Source of the DNA: Agaribacillus aureus
GTDB taxonomy: Bacteria > Bacteroidota > Bacteroidia > Cytophagales > Cyclobacteriaceae
Assembly (NCBI GenBank): GCA_030442055.1
Contig: JAUJEB010000004.1
Span: 496,001 to 560,000, forward strand
Direction: 5' to 3'
DNA length: 64,000 bases
Below, piece after piece: positions 26,889 to 38,862 of the stretch (its first letter is position 1; every line of letters begins with the position of its first letter). The notes under the pieces are model-generated. The model saw only the letters and a program-made list of their open reading frames with translations. It had not been told where the DNA came from and ran no database searches. Position numbers and translations under genes: made by a program.

Positions 26889-28106
26889 ATGATTAAGCTG
26901 CCGCAAATAGATTTAAAGGATTTTTTCTATACGCTTCCGGAGGAAAAAATTGCCCAATACCCTTTGGAAAAACGTGAAGAGTCCAAATTATTGGTCTATC
27001 GAAAAGGAAAGATCCAACATAGTATTTTCAAAGACATCCAACATCATTTACCCGCCAATAGCCTTCTTTTTTTTAATGATACCCGCGTCATTCCGGCCCG
27101 GTTGTTTTTTCAAAAAAGTACGGGTGCGGTCATTGAAGTTTTTTTACTTCAGCCCGAGGCACCTGCTAAAGATATCAACCAGGCCATGCAAACAAAATCG
27201 GGCTGTTCGTGGCATTGCATGGTTGGCAATCTGAAACGGTGGAAGGAGGAGCAAACGCTTTCTCAAACGGTAAATTATGAAGGCCGGACCGTGCAGTTGC
27301 AGGCAAGTATTGAAAACAGGGAAAAGAAGATTATTAATTTCTCCTGGGATCATCCTGACATGCATTTTGTGGATGTGATCGAGGCCTTTGGCAAAATACC
27401 CCTGCCCCCTTACATCCGCCGGCAGGCAGATGAAAGTGACCTCCCCAGGTATCAAACCGTTTATTCGGACCATGCCGGAGCGGTGGCGGCCCCAACTGCC
27501 GGACTACACTTCACCGGGGACCTGATCAATCAATTGGGAGAAAATGGACACCTGCTTGATTATCTTACGCTTCATGTAGGTGCCGGAACATTTCAACCGA
27601 TTAAAGAAAAAAATGTGTTGGATCATCCGATGCACCAGGAGCAGATTGGTGTTTCTCTTGAAAATATCAAAAATTTATATGACCATGACGAGCGGGTTAT
27701 CGCCGTGGGTACCACAAGCATGCGCACCTTGGAAAGTATTTATTGGTTTGGGGTAAAGCTGCTAAAGGAAAAAGACCGGAAATTTCATATCAGCAAGCTG
27801 ATGGCTTATGAGGAAAATGAAAATGACCTGCCCTCAAAAAAGGAGGCTTTGCAGGCTATCATCAGCCATATGAATGAGGCCAAAACCGAGACGGTCTACG
27901 GGGAAACCGAAATCATGATTTTCCCGGGTTATCAATTTAAAATTTGTAATGGATTAATCACTAACTATCACATGCCCGGCTCAACGCTGATGTTGCTGGT
28001 AGCGGCTTTTATAGGGCAAGACTGGCGAAAGGTTTATCAGGAAGCATTGGAAAAAGACTATCGTTTTTTAAGCTATGGAGATAGCTCTTTATTGCTGACC
28101 ATTTAA
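26889..28106 (+). CDS. queA: S-adenosylmethionine:tRNA ribosyltransferase-isomerase
   Basis: A 405-residue QueA. Recognised segments are LPEEKIAQYPLEKREESKLL, FFNDTRVIPARL, APTAGLHFT, DYLTLHVGAGTFQP and the C-terminal ITNYHMPGSTLMLLVAAF. The enzyme makes epoxyqueuosine in tRNA from preQ1-modified tRNA and SAM. It is longer than the Escherichia coli protein by about 50 residues, partly through an insert around residues 85-125 with Lys/Gln-rich sequence. No other queuosine gene is adjacent. Confidence 0.95.
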   Translation: MIKLPQIDLKDFFYTLPEEKIAQYPLEKREESKLLVYRKGKIQHSIFKDIQHHLPANSLLFFNDTRVIPARLFFQKSTGAVIEVFLLQPEAPAKDINQAMQTKSGCSWHCMVGNLKRWKEEQTLSQTVNYEGRTVQLQASIENREKKIINFSWDHPDMHFVDVIEAFGKIPLPPYIRRQADESDLPRYQTVYSDHAGAVAAPTAGLHFTGDLINQLGENGHLLDYLTLHVGAGTFQPIKEKNVLDHPMHQEQIGVSLENIKNLYDHDERVIAVGTTSMRTLESIYWFGVKLLKEKDRKFHISKLMAYEENENDLPSKKEALQAIISHMNEAKTETVYGETEIMIFPGYQFKICNGLITNYHMPGSTLMLLVAAFIGQDWRKVYQEALEKDYRFLSYGDSSLLLTI

Positions 28107-28150
28107 TAAATTGTAAATTATTTATATTTACATGAGTTCCGGTTTAGATT

Positions 28151-29104
28151 ATGAAAAAAATCACTGAAATATTTGAGTATTTGAAAGAACTTTTAGGACC
28201 GGTGATCCGCGTGTTTACCACCGAACTTTTTCCTATAGGAAAAACTTCCATTACTCTTTTTTCGATGATCACGCTGATATTTTCAGTTATCATTGTGATA
28301 TTCCTGGCCAACCGGTTTCGGAATTTTTTAGTTAATCGAATACTGAAAAGATCAAAAAAAATAGATCCGGGCCTCGCCCAGTCTATTGGCACCATGACCA
28401 AATATGTAATTTTGGTCATCGGCTTCTTAATCATCATTCAAACTGCCGGTATTAATCTTAGCACTTTGGGAATTGTTTTCGGCGCTCTTGGTGTCGGAAT
28501 CGGATTTGGCCTGCAAAATATAACTAACAATTTTATATCCGGGTTAATTATAATTTTCGAAAGGCCTATTAAAGTGGGTGACCGCATTCAGGTAGGAGAA
28601 TTGGACGGGGATGTTGTGGATATTGCCGCCAGAGCAACTACGGTTTTAACCAATGACAACATTTCGGTCATTGTGCCTAACTCCCACTTCATAGACAACC
28701 AGGTTATTAATTGGAGCCACAATGACAGGAAAGTACGATTTAAATTCCCGGTAGGTGTTTCCTACCAAGAAGATCCGAGGTTTGTGCGAAGGTTGTTAAT
28801 GGAGGTAGCCGAGGAAAATAATGGCGTGTTAAGCAAACCAGCGCCAGATGTATTATTTGATTCTTTTGGCGACAGTGCCCTGGTATTTTACCTGGTGGTC
28901 TGGACCACCAGTTATACCGAACGCCCCCTGATATTAAAAAGTCAATTGTACTATGCTATCCTTAAAAAATTCAGAGATAACAAGATAGAAATACCCTTCC
29001 CTCAAAGAGATTTACATTTAAAATCAGGATTTGATTGGGCGAGGAATATGTACGATGCCGAAACCGGGGCTGGCCCTTCCGACTTTACCGCTGAGAACAA
29101 ATAA
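28151..29104 (+). CDS. small-conductance mechanosensitive channel (MscS family)
   Basis: A 317-residue channel with three membrane helices. The pore helix TM3 is the Gly/Ala-rich LGIVFGALGVGIGFGLQN, followed by FISGLIIIFERPIKVGDRI and the MscS beta domain (VGELDGDVVDIAARATTV, VIVPNSHFIDNQVINW). It opens under membrane tension during osmotic downshock and sits in the inner membrane. It lies 44 bp after queA and 157 bp before a YfhO gene and stands as its own unit. Confidence 0.92.
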   Translation: MKKITEIFEYLKELLGPVIRVFTTELFPIGKTSITLFSMITLIFSVIIVIFLANRFRNFLVNRILKRSKKIDPGLAQSIGTMTKYVILVIGFLIIIQTAGINLSTLGIVFGALGVGIGFGLQNITNNFISGLIIIFERPIKVGDRIQVGELDGDVVDIAARATTVLTNDNISVIVPNSHFIDNQVINWSHNDRKVRFKFPVGVSYQEDPRFVRRLLMEVAEENNGVLSKPAPDVLFDSFGDSALVFYLVVWTTSYTERPLILKSQLYYAILKKFRDNKIEIPFPQRDLHLKSGFDWARNMYDAETGAGPSDFTAENK

Positions 29105-29261
29105 TGGTACCCGTGGTAAATCACATTTTAAATTTTTAAGTTGAAAAATGATTCGATAGTTTAGAGGAACAATTATTAAGTAATCAGCCAGGCTCCAGAC
29201 TTGCCCGGAAGCTTGTTAGACAATTAGTCTTTGGTCCAATGCCTTGCGAAAAAATATTTTT

Positions 29262-31727
29262 ATGAAAAAAATAAATGTAGATTTTAAGTCCGACATCCTT
29301 CCGCATTTGTTAGCCATTGTCTTTTTTCTGATTATTACACTTATCTTTTTTAGCCCACTTCTTCTCGAAGAGAAAACACTTACCCAACCGGACATTCTGC
29401 AATGGGAAGGCGGTGCTAAAGAATTACTGGATTACCGTGCTGAAACCGGGGAAGAGGGGCTTTGGACTAATTCCATGTTTGGCGGTATGCCAGGTTATTT
29501 GGTCAACACAAAATTTAGTGGCAATTTAATTGTTCATGTTGAAAGCCTGTTCACACTTTTCTTACCAAGTCCTGCCAGAATTATCTTTTCTGCATTTTTA
29601 TCATTTTACATCCTGTTGATCGCTTTTGGCGTAAGGCCGCTGCTGGCTGTTGGTGGCGCCATTATTTTCGGCCTGACCTCATACAATATTATCGGACTTA
29701 CCGCAGGGCATAATTACAGGATAGCCGCCATTTCTTATATGCCCCTGGTAATCGCTGGCGTCCATCTGGCATTTCAGAAAAAATATTGGTGGGGCTTTAT
29801 TTTAACCGGATTGGGGCTCGCCCTGCATTTGAACGTAAATCACGTCCAGATCACCTACTATTTGTTATTGATGGTTTTGTTATATGGCTTGATCCATTTG
29901 ATATTTGCCATCAAAGAAAAACAGTTAAATACATTTGCGAAAACAGTGGGATTACTATCGGTTGCAGCCATACTCGGAGTTGGTTGCAACCTGGGAAAAA
30001 TGTGGACTATTGCCGAATACAGCCAATACTCCATAAGAGGTAAAAGCGAACTAACCAAAGGCAATGACTCCAATCAAAGCCAGCAGGGATTGGCAAAAGA
30101 TTATGCCTTTCAATACAGTAATGGCATCATGGAACCTTTTGTGCTGTTTGTACCGGATTTTATGGGAGGCTCTTCCGTACAGGAACTGGGCAAAGATTCA
30201 AATCTTGGCAGGGCGCTGAAGTCCAACGGCGTACCGCCGGCGCAGGTATCGCAGCAATTAAAAGCAGTACCCACCTATTGGGGAAATCAACCTGGCACTA
30301 AACCTTATTACGTAGGCGCCATTGCCGTTTTTCTATTTGTGATTGGGATTTTTGTGGTTGATAAGCCCTTAAAAATTTGGTTGATAATTTGTGTACTGCT
30401 CGGGATAGTACTCAGTTGGGGAGATAGTTTTTCCTCCTTCAACTATTTTATCTTTGATTATCTGCCGGGTTACAATAAATTGCGCTCCGTTACTTTTACC
30501 ATTATCATTACCATTTTCAGCCTGACCCTGCTTGGTTTTATTGGTCTGGAAAAACTCTTAAAAAGCGGGCTGAATCAGAAAACCCAGCGATACCTGCTTT
30601 TAAGCCTGGGGATTACCGGGGGTATTACGTTGCTAATGGTTTTTTACTCATGGATAGGAGGTTTTCGCGGCGCCATAGATGCACGGGAGCCCTACAGTAG
30701 TTACCCGATCTGGTTTCTTGACGCCTTAAGACAAGACAGGGCTTCACTGTTGCGGAATGATGCTTTGAGATCACTCTTTTTCATTATTGGCAGTGTCTCT
30801 TTGATTTATTTTTACTTTAAAAAGAAGCTGTCTGAAATCGCTTTTTCCGCGTTGTTCATCCTCTTGATCACTTTGGATACCGGGCTGGTCAGCAGCCGTT
30901 TTATAGGTAGTGAGAATTTTAATAAAAATCCGAAGAGGGCATTTTTTCACGAGAGCGAAGCCGATAAATTGATCCGAAGAGACAAAACATTAAGCTATCG
31001 GGTCTTTGATCTTACCGATCCATTTAACAATGCCCAAACTTCTTATTTCCACAAATCACTTGGCGGCTATCATGGGGCAAAAATAAGACGGTACCAGGAT
31101 CTAATTGAAAAATGTATAAGCGAGGAAATAAATGCCTGGATTGGAGAAGTACAGAAAGGGGGTACCGATATGGAAAACTACGGCGTTTTAAACATGCTCA
31201 ATACCAAATACTTTAAAGCGGGAAATACAGCCAACGCCGTCATTCAAAATCCCGACAATAATGGTAATGCCTGGCTGGTGTCGGAAGTCAGGAAAGTTAA
31301 CAACCCCGATGAAGAAATCGATGCGCTTAAAGAAATCGACACCAAAAAAGTAGCGGTAATAGATATAAGCCAAAATGAATTACCCACCGCCACAATGAAT
31401 GGGACCGGCACTGTACAACTGGAAGAATACCAACCAAATTACCTTAAATACAAGGCTGATTTATCAGGCGATGGTCTAGCCGTATTTTCAGAAATATTTT
31501 ACCCGGCAGGCTGGGAGGCAACTATTGACGGCGAACCCGTGGATATTCTGCGGGCCAACTATGTGTTGAGGGCTTTACCAATCAAATCAGGCAACCACGT
31601 GATAGAGTTTTTCTTTAAGCCAAATTCATATTATACCGGCAACAAAGTCATGCTGGTTTCAAACCTTATATTAATCATTGTCATACTGGCCGGCATCGGT
31701 ATTTCCCTACGAAGAGAATTGATGTAA
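29262..31727 (+). CDS. YfhO-family membrane protein
   Basis: An 821-residue membrane protein with about 12-13 helices in the first 560 residues and a soluble C-terminal domain before a final helix (about 793-815). Segments such as GGMPGYLVNTKF, YHGAKIRRYQDL and EIFYPAGWEATIDGEPV are typical of YfhO proteins. In Gram-positives these take part in glycosylation of lipoteichoic acid; in Bacteroidota the role is unproven but probably transfer of sugars from lipid carriers outside the inner membrane. I took the ATG at 29262; a TTG 18 bases upstream is less likely. The next gene starts 1 bp after the stop. Confidence 0.88.
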   Translation: MKKINVDFKSDILPHLLAIVFFLIITLIFFSPLLLEEKTLTQPDILQWEGGAKELLDYRAETGEEGLWTNSMFGGMPGYLVNTKFSGNLIVHVESLFTLFLPSPARIIFSAFLSFYILLIAFGVRPLLAVGGAIIFGLTSYNIIGLTAGHNYRIAAISYMPLVIAGVHLAFQKKYWWGFILTGLGLALHLNVNHVQITYYLLLMVLLYGLIHLIFAIKEKQLNTFAKTVGLLSVAAILGVGCNLGKMWTIAEYSQYSIRGKSELTKGNDSNQSQQGLAKDYAFQYSNGIMEPFVLFVPDFMGGSSVQELGKDSNLGRALKSNGVPPAQVSQQLKAVPTYWGNQPGTKPYYVGAIAVFLFVIGIFVVDKPLKIWLIICVLLGIVLSWGDSFSSFNYFIFDYLPGYNKLRSVTFTIIITIFSLTLLGFIGLEKLLKSGLNQKTQRYLLLSLGITGGITLLMVFYSWIGGFRGAIDAREPYSSYPIWFLDALRQDRASLLRNDALRSLFFIIGSVSLIYFYFKKKLSEIAFSALFILLITLDTGLVSSRFIGSENFNKNPKRAFFHESEADKLIRRDKTLSYRVFDLTDPFNNAQTSYFHKSLGGYHGAKIRRYQDLIEKCISEEINAWIGEVQKGGTDMENYGVLNMLNTKYFKAGNTANAVIQNPDNNGNAWLVSEVRKVNNPDEEIDALKEIDTKKVAVIDISQNELPTATMNGTGTVQLEEYQPNYLKYKADLSGDGLAVFSEIFYPAGWEATIDGEPVDILRANYVLRALPIKSGNHVIEFFFKPNSYYTGNKVMLVSNLILIIVILAGIGISLRRELM

Positions 31728-31728
31728 T

Positions 31729-32479
31729 ATGTCTGCTGTTGGTGTAATCATTCAGGCAAGAACCGGATCCACCCGATTGAAAAATAAGATCCTGATTCCT
31801 TTTTATCAGGACCAGGGCATCCTGGAGATATTAATTGATAAAATACTTCATGGGCTCACCGGCACACCTATTGTTCTGGCCACATCCACCGGCGAAGAAA
31901 ACGATATCCTGGCTGATTTGGCGGCGAGAAAGGGTATCAATTGTTTCAGAGGAGACGAAGCCAACGTGCTAAAGCGTTTTATTGAAGCCTCCCGTCACTA
32001 TAAGATTACCGGCGCCGTCAGGATATGTGCCGATAATCCTTTTCTGGATGCTCACTATCTCAGCCAACTAGTGAATTATGCTGAAGCCCATGAGGAATTT
32101 GATTATATTTCCTTCCAACTATCAGATGGCAGGCCGACCATCAGGTCCCATCACGGATTCTTTGCAGAATTCGTCCAACTATCGGCACTCCGGAAAGTAC
32201 AAACAGTCACAACCGAACCAAGCTACCTGGAACACGTAACCAATTATATCTATGAAAATCCGGCTGATTTCAATATCAAATGGTTACCTGCACCGTCGGT
32301 TGTTTCCAACCGGCTGGATATCAGGTTGACGATTGATACTGAAGATGATTTTAAGTCAGCGCAGGAAATTTTAAAATTGCTGGGGAAAGCGCCCTTGCAA
32401 ATATCTCTTAACGAAATTATTGATGTCGTAGACCGTCATCCGATGCTCATAACAAAAATGGAGGGCCAGATTAAAGCCA

Positions 32480-32490
<11 letters not shown>
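31729..32490 (+). CDS. SpsF-like cytidylyltransferase
   Basis: A 253-residue nucleotidyltransferase starting GVIIQARTGSTRLKNKIL, the SpsF/CMP-sugar synthetase nucleotide loop. ADNPFLDAHYL carries the metal-binding acidic residues. It overlaps the NeuB-like synthase gene by 11 bp and is followed by a KdsC-like phosphatase, so it probably activates the acid sugar made by these as a CMP derivative. The classical NeuA sequence is not present. The sugar is unknown. Confidence 0.85.
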
Positions 32491-34044
<1,554 letters not shown>

Positions 34045-34059
34045 TGATCGGGATGAGGC

Positions 34060-35895
34060 TTATCCCAAAATGGCCTCCTCAATGCGATGGCAGACATTTC
34101 CATCAATTTTGTGGGCATTGGCGTGAATATATTGTTGGTATCTATCCGAATTGACTTCAATTTCTCCATCCAGGATTTTTCGAATACACCGGGCTAACGT
34201 ATGATCGTCGCTCACCTGTATACCAACGCCATCGCGCACATAATGCATCACATCCTGTTTTAGATGGTCGAGAATAATTAAAGGCTTATGAAAATATATG
34301 GCCTCATTTCCTACGGTCGAAAAGCAGGTTATCACCATATCGCTACTATTCAACAACAGATATAAGTCCACTTCTTTTAATATCACGTAGTTCTCGCAAC
34401 CTGTTTCGCTGGCAATGTTCTCAAAATAGGTAAAATCTCCTTCAATCGGATGTGGTTTGACTACCAGCGTAGCCTCAGGAAACTGTTTGGCTGCCAGCAT
34501 CACATCCTTCGTAGCCCGATATCTTAATTTAGGATCTCTTTGAGGCTGAGAGGCAAATAATATAATTTTTTGGGTGTTGATCTTATCCCCGAAAATACGT
34601 TGCTTGTCCTGCGCGATATCGCGAAGGCCCGGAATAATATCAGTCCGGATCTGCCCTGTAATACTTAGCGTTTTTTCCGGGTAGTGGCCGGATTCTGATA
34701 AAAATTGCCGCCACCTTTCACCCCAAACCAAGGTCAGGTCAGGGAAAGGATTGGTGATTGACTCCGCTTTGGAATAAACATAACCCGGATGCAAAACATG
34801 CATACTTCCGTGTTGAATGCCAACGGTCTTGATCCCATTTGCCCTGGCAGCTTCCAGTATAAGCTTATTGTTTGGGCTGTATTCGTCAATGCAGCTAACC
34901 GAACGTGGGCGGGCGTGGCTGAAATACCGACTGTAAGCCAAAAACTTAAAATAAAAAAATAGTGATGACTTATTTAATTGCTGATATCTCCATACGATCA
35001 GTTTTTGATAATCCGACAGCGGCATGTCAGACAAAGCAGATTCCAGCAGCAACCTGATTTCCTTTCTGGCTTGCAATAACCGCCGCCATATCTTGGGTCT
35101 TATCAGGGCCTTAAACAGTATTTCTTCTTCGAATATCCGGCCTGCAGATGAAGGTTTCTTAAATAAAAATTTGTTAAAACGATCTCCGGCGCGACTTGGT
35201 TTGGGTACATTGATATTGTCGATGAATAGAAATTGATCACTGCTTAAACGCTCAAACAAATATCCGAGATAAGTATTCATACATTTCGTTCCTTGCAAAC
35301 CCATATCCAGCACTTCGCGATGATTATCTCTCGTATCAACTATTAAATTTTTACCAGCAGTGTTCGGATGTTTCCCAAACAAACCCCACAACAGGCGTTT
35401 TATGGAAACTCTTAGCACCGTTGCTACAAATTTGAGAGGCACGCTGCGGGTTGGTCCGGCGGTGGCGTGGGTTATATTAACATGACGTTGCGCCGCGAAA
35501 AAGTGCCTGATGTAAATATTGTCTGTATAGATTTGGACCTGTTCGAAGGTATGTATTACCTTTTTAATTCGTTCGATGTCATAGGCCACGTTCCGGATTT
35601 CGAAGTAGACTCTGAATTTATGATAAAACCAAGGATGGAAATGTCCAATTTTCAGGTAATCGCAGAAGATTTGGTTGTCTATTTGAACGGCACTTAGCGC
35701 AAGCATCTCCTGTAACACCTGATGATTGATATCTTTTTTTTCTTCGGCTGAAAGGCTCAGCAATTGCTGATCCTCAACGCCGGAAAGCCGGTAGGCATCG
35801 CTGCCGAAAAAAATGGTATTATCGTCACCAGTCTTGCGGCTTACTTCGCTATACTCCTGCTCACTTAGTTTTCTGAAGATGAATATTGCCTGCAT
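34060..35895 (-). CDS. putative GT-B transferase with a large unknown N-terminal region
   Basis: A 611-residue cytoplasmic-looking protein convergent with the NeuB-like module. The C-terminal third (about 340-610) resembles CDP-glycerol transferases and sialyl-type GT-B enzymes: GIKTVGIQHGSMHVLHPGY, TLVWGERW, LVVKPHPIEGDF, MVITCFSTVGNEAIYF and KPLIILDH. Residues 1-330 match nothing I recognise. Beside a module that makes a CMP-activated acid sugar, it is a fair candidate for the transferase using that sugar, but this is inference from position and fold. Confidence 0.65.
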   Translation of the reverse strand: MQAIFIFRKLSEQEYSEVSRKTGDDNTIFFGSDAYRLSGVEDQQLLSLSAEEKKDINHQVLQEMLALSAVQIDNQIFCDYLKIGHFHPWFYHKFRVYFEIRNVAYDIERIKKVIHTFEQVQIYTDNIYIRHFFAAQRHVNITHATAGPTRSVPLKFVATVLRVSIKRLLWGLFGKHPNTAGKNLIVDTRDNHREVLDMGLQGTKCMNTYLGYLFERLSSDQFLFIDNINVPKPSRAGDRFNKFLFKKPSSAGRIFEEEILFKALIRPKIWRRLLQARKEIRLLLESALSDMPLSDYQKLIVWRYQQLNKSSLFFYFKFLAYSRYFSHARPRSVSCIDEYSPNNKLILEAARANGIKTVGIQHGSMHVLHPGYVYSKAESITNPFPDLTLVWGERWRQFLSESGHYPEKTLSITGQIRTDIIPGLRDIAQDKQRIFGDKINTQKIILFASQPQRDPKLRYRATKDVMLAAKQFPEATLVVKPHPIEGDFTYFENIASETGCENYVILKEVDLYLLLNSSDMVITCFSTVGNEAIYFHKPLIILDHLKQDVMHYVRDGVGIQVSDDHTLARCIRKILDGEIEVNSDRYQQYIHANAHKIDGNVCHRIEEAILG

Positions 35896-36274
35896 AAAAA
35901 AGTATCAAAACATAAAAGGATTGAAATAAACCTCAGTCACATTCTGTGGTCTTAATCTATAAAGGAAAAGCATAAGGGACAAATTAAACTATTTAAAGCA
36001 AAAAAATGAAGACCCTGGCAAATACAGTCAACAGTTTTTTTGAAAGTTTCGATTAACCGAATTCGATACCACACATCCCGGAGTCTTTGATACATGCCCT
36101 TAAAAATCCTCTATAACCATTTGTACATCACTTTTTTAAGTTAAAGTTTCACGATAGAAAGTTTCGACCTAACACTTGTTTCAATTAGCTATGTTATTTT
36201 ATTTAATCATCTATATTTGAATCGACAAGATTTTAGTCCGGACTTATCAAACAGGTGAAGCAATTACATTTTGA
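35896..36274. other. divergent intergenic region with AAAGTTTC repeats
   Basis: Between oppositely oriented genes and so probably holding two promoters. GAAAGTTTCGA occurs exactly at 36042-36052 and 36157-36167, and the core AAAGTTTC occurs again at 36143-36150. No terminator or RNA gene is seen. Confidence 0.5.
36212..36219 (+). promoter_or_regulatory. possible -7 promoter element (TATATTTG)
   Basis: Exact match to the Bacteroidota -7 consensus TAnnTTTG, 55 bases before the flippase start. No clear TTTG at the -33 position was found, so it stands on one element only. Confidence 0.35.
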
Positions 36275-37762
36275 ATGGGAGTAGTAATCAGACAAAGTTT
36301 TATCTCCTCTGCCCTTACCTTTGCAGGTGCCGTAGTTGGTTTTTTTAATGTTCTTTGGCTATATCCCAAATTCTTTAATAACCTGGAAGAAATAGGTTTA
36401 TTCAGAGTTATCACCGACACCGCGATTTTGTTAGTGCCATTTGCCCAAATGGGTTTATCTACGACTCTGGTTAAGTTTTTTCCTCATTTCAAAAATAATC
36501 CAGAAAAAGTAAGGACTGTTTTAAATACTTTTCTTCTAGGCGGCATTATTAGCTTCTTGTTTTTTTATTTGCTCTTCACCTTATTCCAGGAGCCATTTCA
36601 AAGATATATCGGCAATAATTCACCGGAGGTAATTCCCTATTTAAAAATTGTTTTAGCCCTGATTTTTATTTTGACAATAACCGGAATCCTTGAAGCCTAT
36701 TCCAGGTCATTGCTAAAAATTATTGTACCCAACTTTTTGAAAGAGGTGCTGCTCAGATTGCTTTTGAGCCTGATTGTTAGCTTGTATTTTTATGAATACC
36801 TGGATATGGACGGACTATTGATCGGCCTCGTGGTGGTCCATGCTGCGGTATTGATTATTCTGTTTATTTATTTGGCCTTTCTGAAACAGCTGTCATTAAG
36901 TTTCGACTTTAAAATTTTCAATAAAGGTCTGGTAAAAAATCTCGCCCAGTTTTCATTATTTGCCATCCTCAGTAGTGGAAGTGGGCTTATTGTGATGAAA
37001 ATTGACAGCATTATGGTAGCTGCCTTGTTGGGCCTTGATCAAAATGCTATTTATACACTGGCTTTTTTTATGGCCACAGTGATAGAAATGCCACGCAGGG
37101 CGGTAAGTCAGATTATGTCACCTTTGGTTTCCACAAATTTCAAACAGGAAAAAATTCACGAAGTGGGAAGTCTCTATCGCAAGTCTTCCATAAACCTCCT
37201 GATTATTGGTCTTTTAATATTTATTGGCATTATATCCAACCTGGACAGTCTGTACTATCTGATTCCCAAATGGCAGGAATTTGCGCCCGGTAAGACCGTA
37301 GTAATTATTATTGGCATTGCAAAAATCATTGATATGATCACCGGTATCAACAGTGAAATCATTATCATGTCAAAGTATTATAAATTCAATATTTTGGCTA
37401 TCACCCTGCTGGCGATTTTCATCATTACCACTAATAACTATCTGATTCCTGCCTATGGGCTGGTCGGCGCTGCCATGGCTTCCCTGGTATCGCTGTTTAT
37501 TTTCAATCTTAGCAAACTCCTTTTTATTAAGATCAAATTTGGCATACAGCCATTTACGGCAAATACGATAAAAGTATTAATCCTGGGAGCAGGTGTATAT
37601 TTTCTGGCTCAAGCTATTCCACGAAATTCCAACCCAATCGCTGATATTTGCATCAGGTCCGCAGCGATTACTTTAGTCTATGGATTTGCTATTTTGAAAC
37701 TGAATATTTCCGCAGAGGTTAATAAACTCTATAAACAAATATTCAGCAAAATAAACTTTTAA
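36275..37762 (+). CDS. oligosaccharide flippase, second copy (MOP superfamily)
   Basis: A 495-residue protein with about 14 membrane helices; the start (QSFISSALTFAGAVVGFFNVLWLYP) and later IMVAALLGLDQNAIYTLAFFM are typical of Bacteroidota polysaccharide flippases. It differs clearly from the flippase at 5845. It is convergent with the aminotransferase gene, the two stops overlapping by 4 bp. It probably exports the lipid-linked glycan that carries the acid or amino sugars made by the neighbouring genes. Confidence 0.88.
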   Translation: MGVVIRQSFISSALTFAGAVVGFFNVLWLYPKFFNNLEEIGLFRVITDTAILLVPFAQMGLSTTLVKFFPHFKNNPEKVRTVLNTFLLGGIISFLFFYLLFTLFQEPFQRYIGNNSPEVIPYLKIVLALIFILTITGILEAYSRSLLKIIVPNFLKEVLLRLLLSLIVSLYFYEYLDMDGLLIGLVVVHAAVLIILFIYLAFLKQLSLSFDFKIFNKGLVKNLAQFSLFAILSSGSGLIVMKIDSIMVAALLGLDQNAIYTLAFFMATVIEMPRRAVSQIMSPLVSTNFKQEKIHEVGSLYRKSSINLLIIGLLIFIGIISNLDSLYYLIPKWQEFAPGKTVVIIIGIAKIIDMITGINSEIIIMSKYYKFNILAITLLAIFIITTNNYLIPAYGLVGAAMASLVSLFIFNLSKLLFIKIKFGIQPFTANTIKVLILGAGVYFLAQAIPRNSNPIADICIRSAAITLVYGFAILKLNISAEVNKLYKQIFSKINF

Positions 37763-38862
37763 GATACGGCTACCCCTATCAACGCCTCACAAACGTAGTC
37801 GGTTTGTTCTTTGGTCAATTCAGGAAACATCGGCAGGGAGAGAATCTTATCCTTTTGCCCATATGAAACCGGGAAGTCTCCGCTTTGGTGACCAAATTTT
37901 TCATAGGCTTTCAGGTAAGGAAGCGGTGTCGGATAATGAATGCCGCAGGCAATTCCTTTTTCATTTAGTAAGCTCATAATTTGCTCCCGGTTTTCAACCT
38001 GGATCACATACAAGTGAAAAACATGGCGGGAATAATCCGGAATTACCGGAATTACCAGTCCGGAATTAGCCAGTCTTTCATTGTAATATCTGGCATTGGC
38101 ATTCCTTGCTTCGGTCCACTGCTCAATGTAATTGAGTTTTACCTTTAACACCGCCGCCTGAATGCCGTCCAACCTGCTATTTCTACCTTCGATAAGGTGG
38201 TTGTGCTTTCCTTTTTGCCCGTGATCACATATGATCCTCATGGTTTCAGCAATGCCATCGTCATTGGTAATCATACCTCCTGCATCGCCATAGGCGCCCA
38301 GGTTTTTTCCAGGGTAAAAACTAAATGAAGCTGCCTGGCCAAAAGTGCCAATTTTTTTACCTTTATACGTCGCGCCGTGGGCCTGGGCACAATCTTCCAT
38401 CACCATCAGGCCATGCTTGTTGGCCACCGCCATAACCTCGTCCATTTCAGCAGGCAGACCATACAGGTGTACCGGGATAATGGCCTTGGTCTTTGGTGTA
38501 ACTTTTCTCTCAATATCTTCCGGATCAATCGTGTACAGTTCAGGCAATACATCAGCAAAAACAGGTACCGCGCCTATCGCACTAACAGATTCTGCTGTCG
38601 AAATCCAGGTACAGGCAGGTACTATTACTTCATCGCCCGGAGCAATACCCATGGCTTTTAAGGCTATTTCAATCGCATCAGTACCATTCGCGCAGCCAAC
38701 AGCATGTGTCGTGCCGGCATATTGGGCGAAAGCATCTTCAAAACTCTTAACGGTTTGTCCACCGACAAATGCTGTGTTACCGACTACTTCCAGAATGGCA
38801 CGATCAACTTCCTCCTTGATGGAATGGTATTGCGATTTTAAATCTACGAAAGGTATCTTCAT
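37759..38862 (-). CDS. DegT/DnrJ/EryC1 sugar aminotransferase
   Basis: A 367-residue PLP enzyme. The lysine forming the internal aldimine is Lys186 in SFYPGKNLGAYGD; EDCAQAHGA (156-164) holds the Asp that contacts the pyridine nitrogen. The family aminates keto-sugar nucleotides. Its start overlaps the stop of the hexapeptide acyltransferase by 4 bases (ATGA), so the two are translationally coupled; together they would make and acylate an amino sugar, as QdtB/QdtC or WlbE/WlbB pairs do. Exact sugar not determinable. Confidence 0.92.
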   Translation of the reverse strand: MKIPFVDLKSQYHSIKEEVDRAILEVVGNTAFVGGQTVKSFEDAFAQYAGTTHAVGCANGTDAIEIALKAMGIAPGDEVIVPACTWISTAESVSAIGAVPVFADVLPELYTIDPEDIERKVTPKTKAIIPVHLYGLPAEMDEVMAVANKHGLMVMEDCAQAHGATYKGKKIGTFGQAASFSFYPGKNLGAYGDAGGMITNDDGIAETMRIICDHGQKGKHNHLIEGRNSRLDGIQAAVLKVKLNYIEQWTEARNANARYYNERLANSGLVIPVIPDYSRHVFHLYVIQVENREQIMSLLNEKGIACGIHYPTPLPYLKAYEKFGHQSGDFPVSYGQKDKILSLPMFPELTKEQTDYVCEALIGVAVS

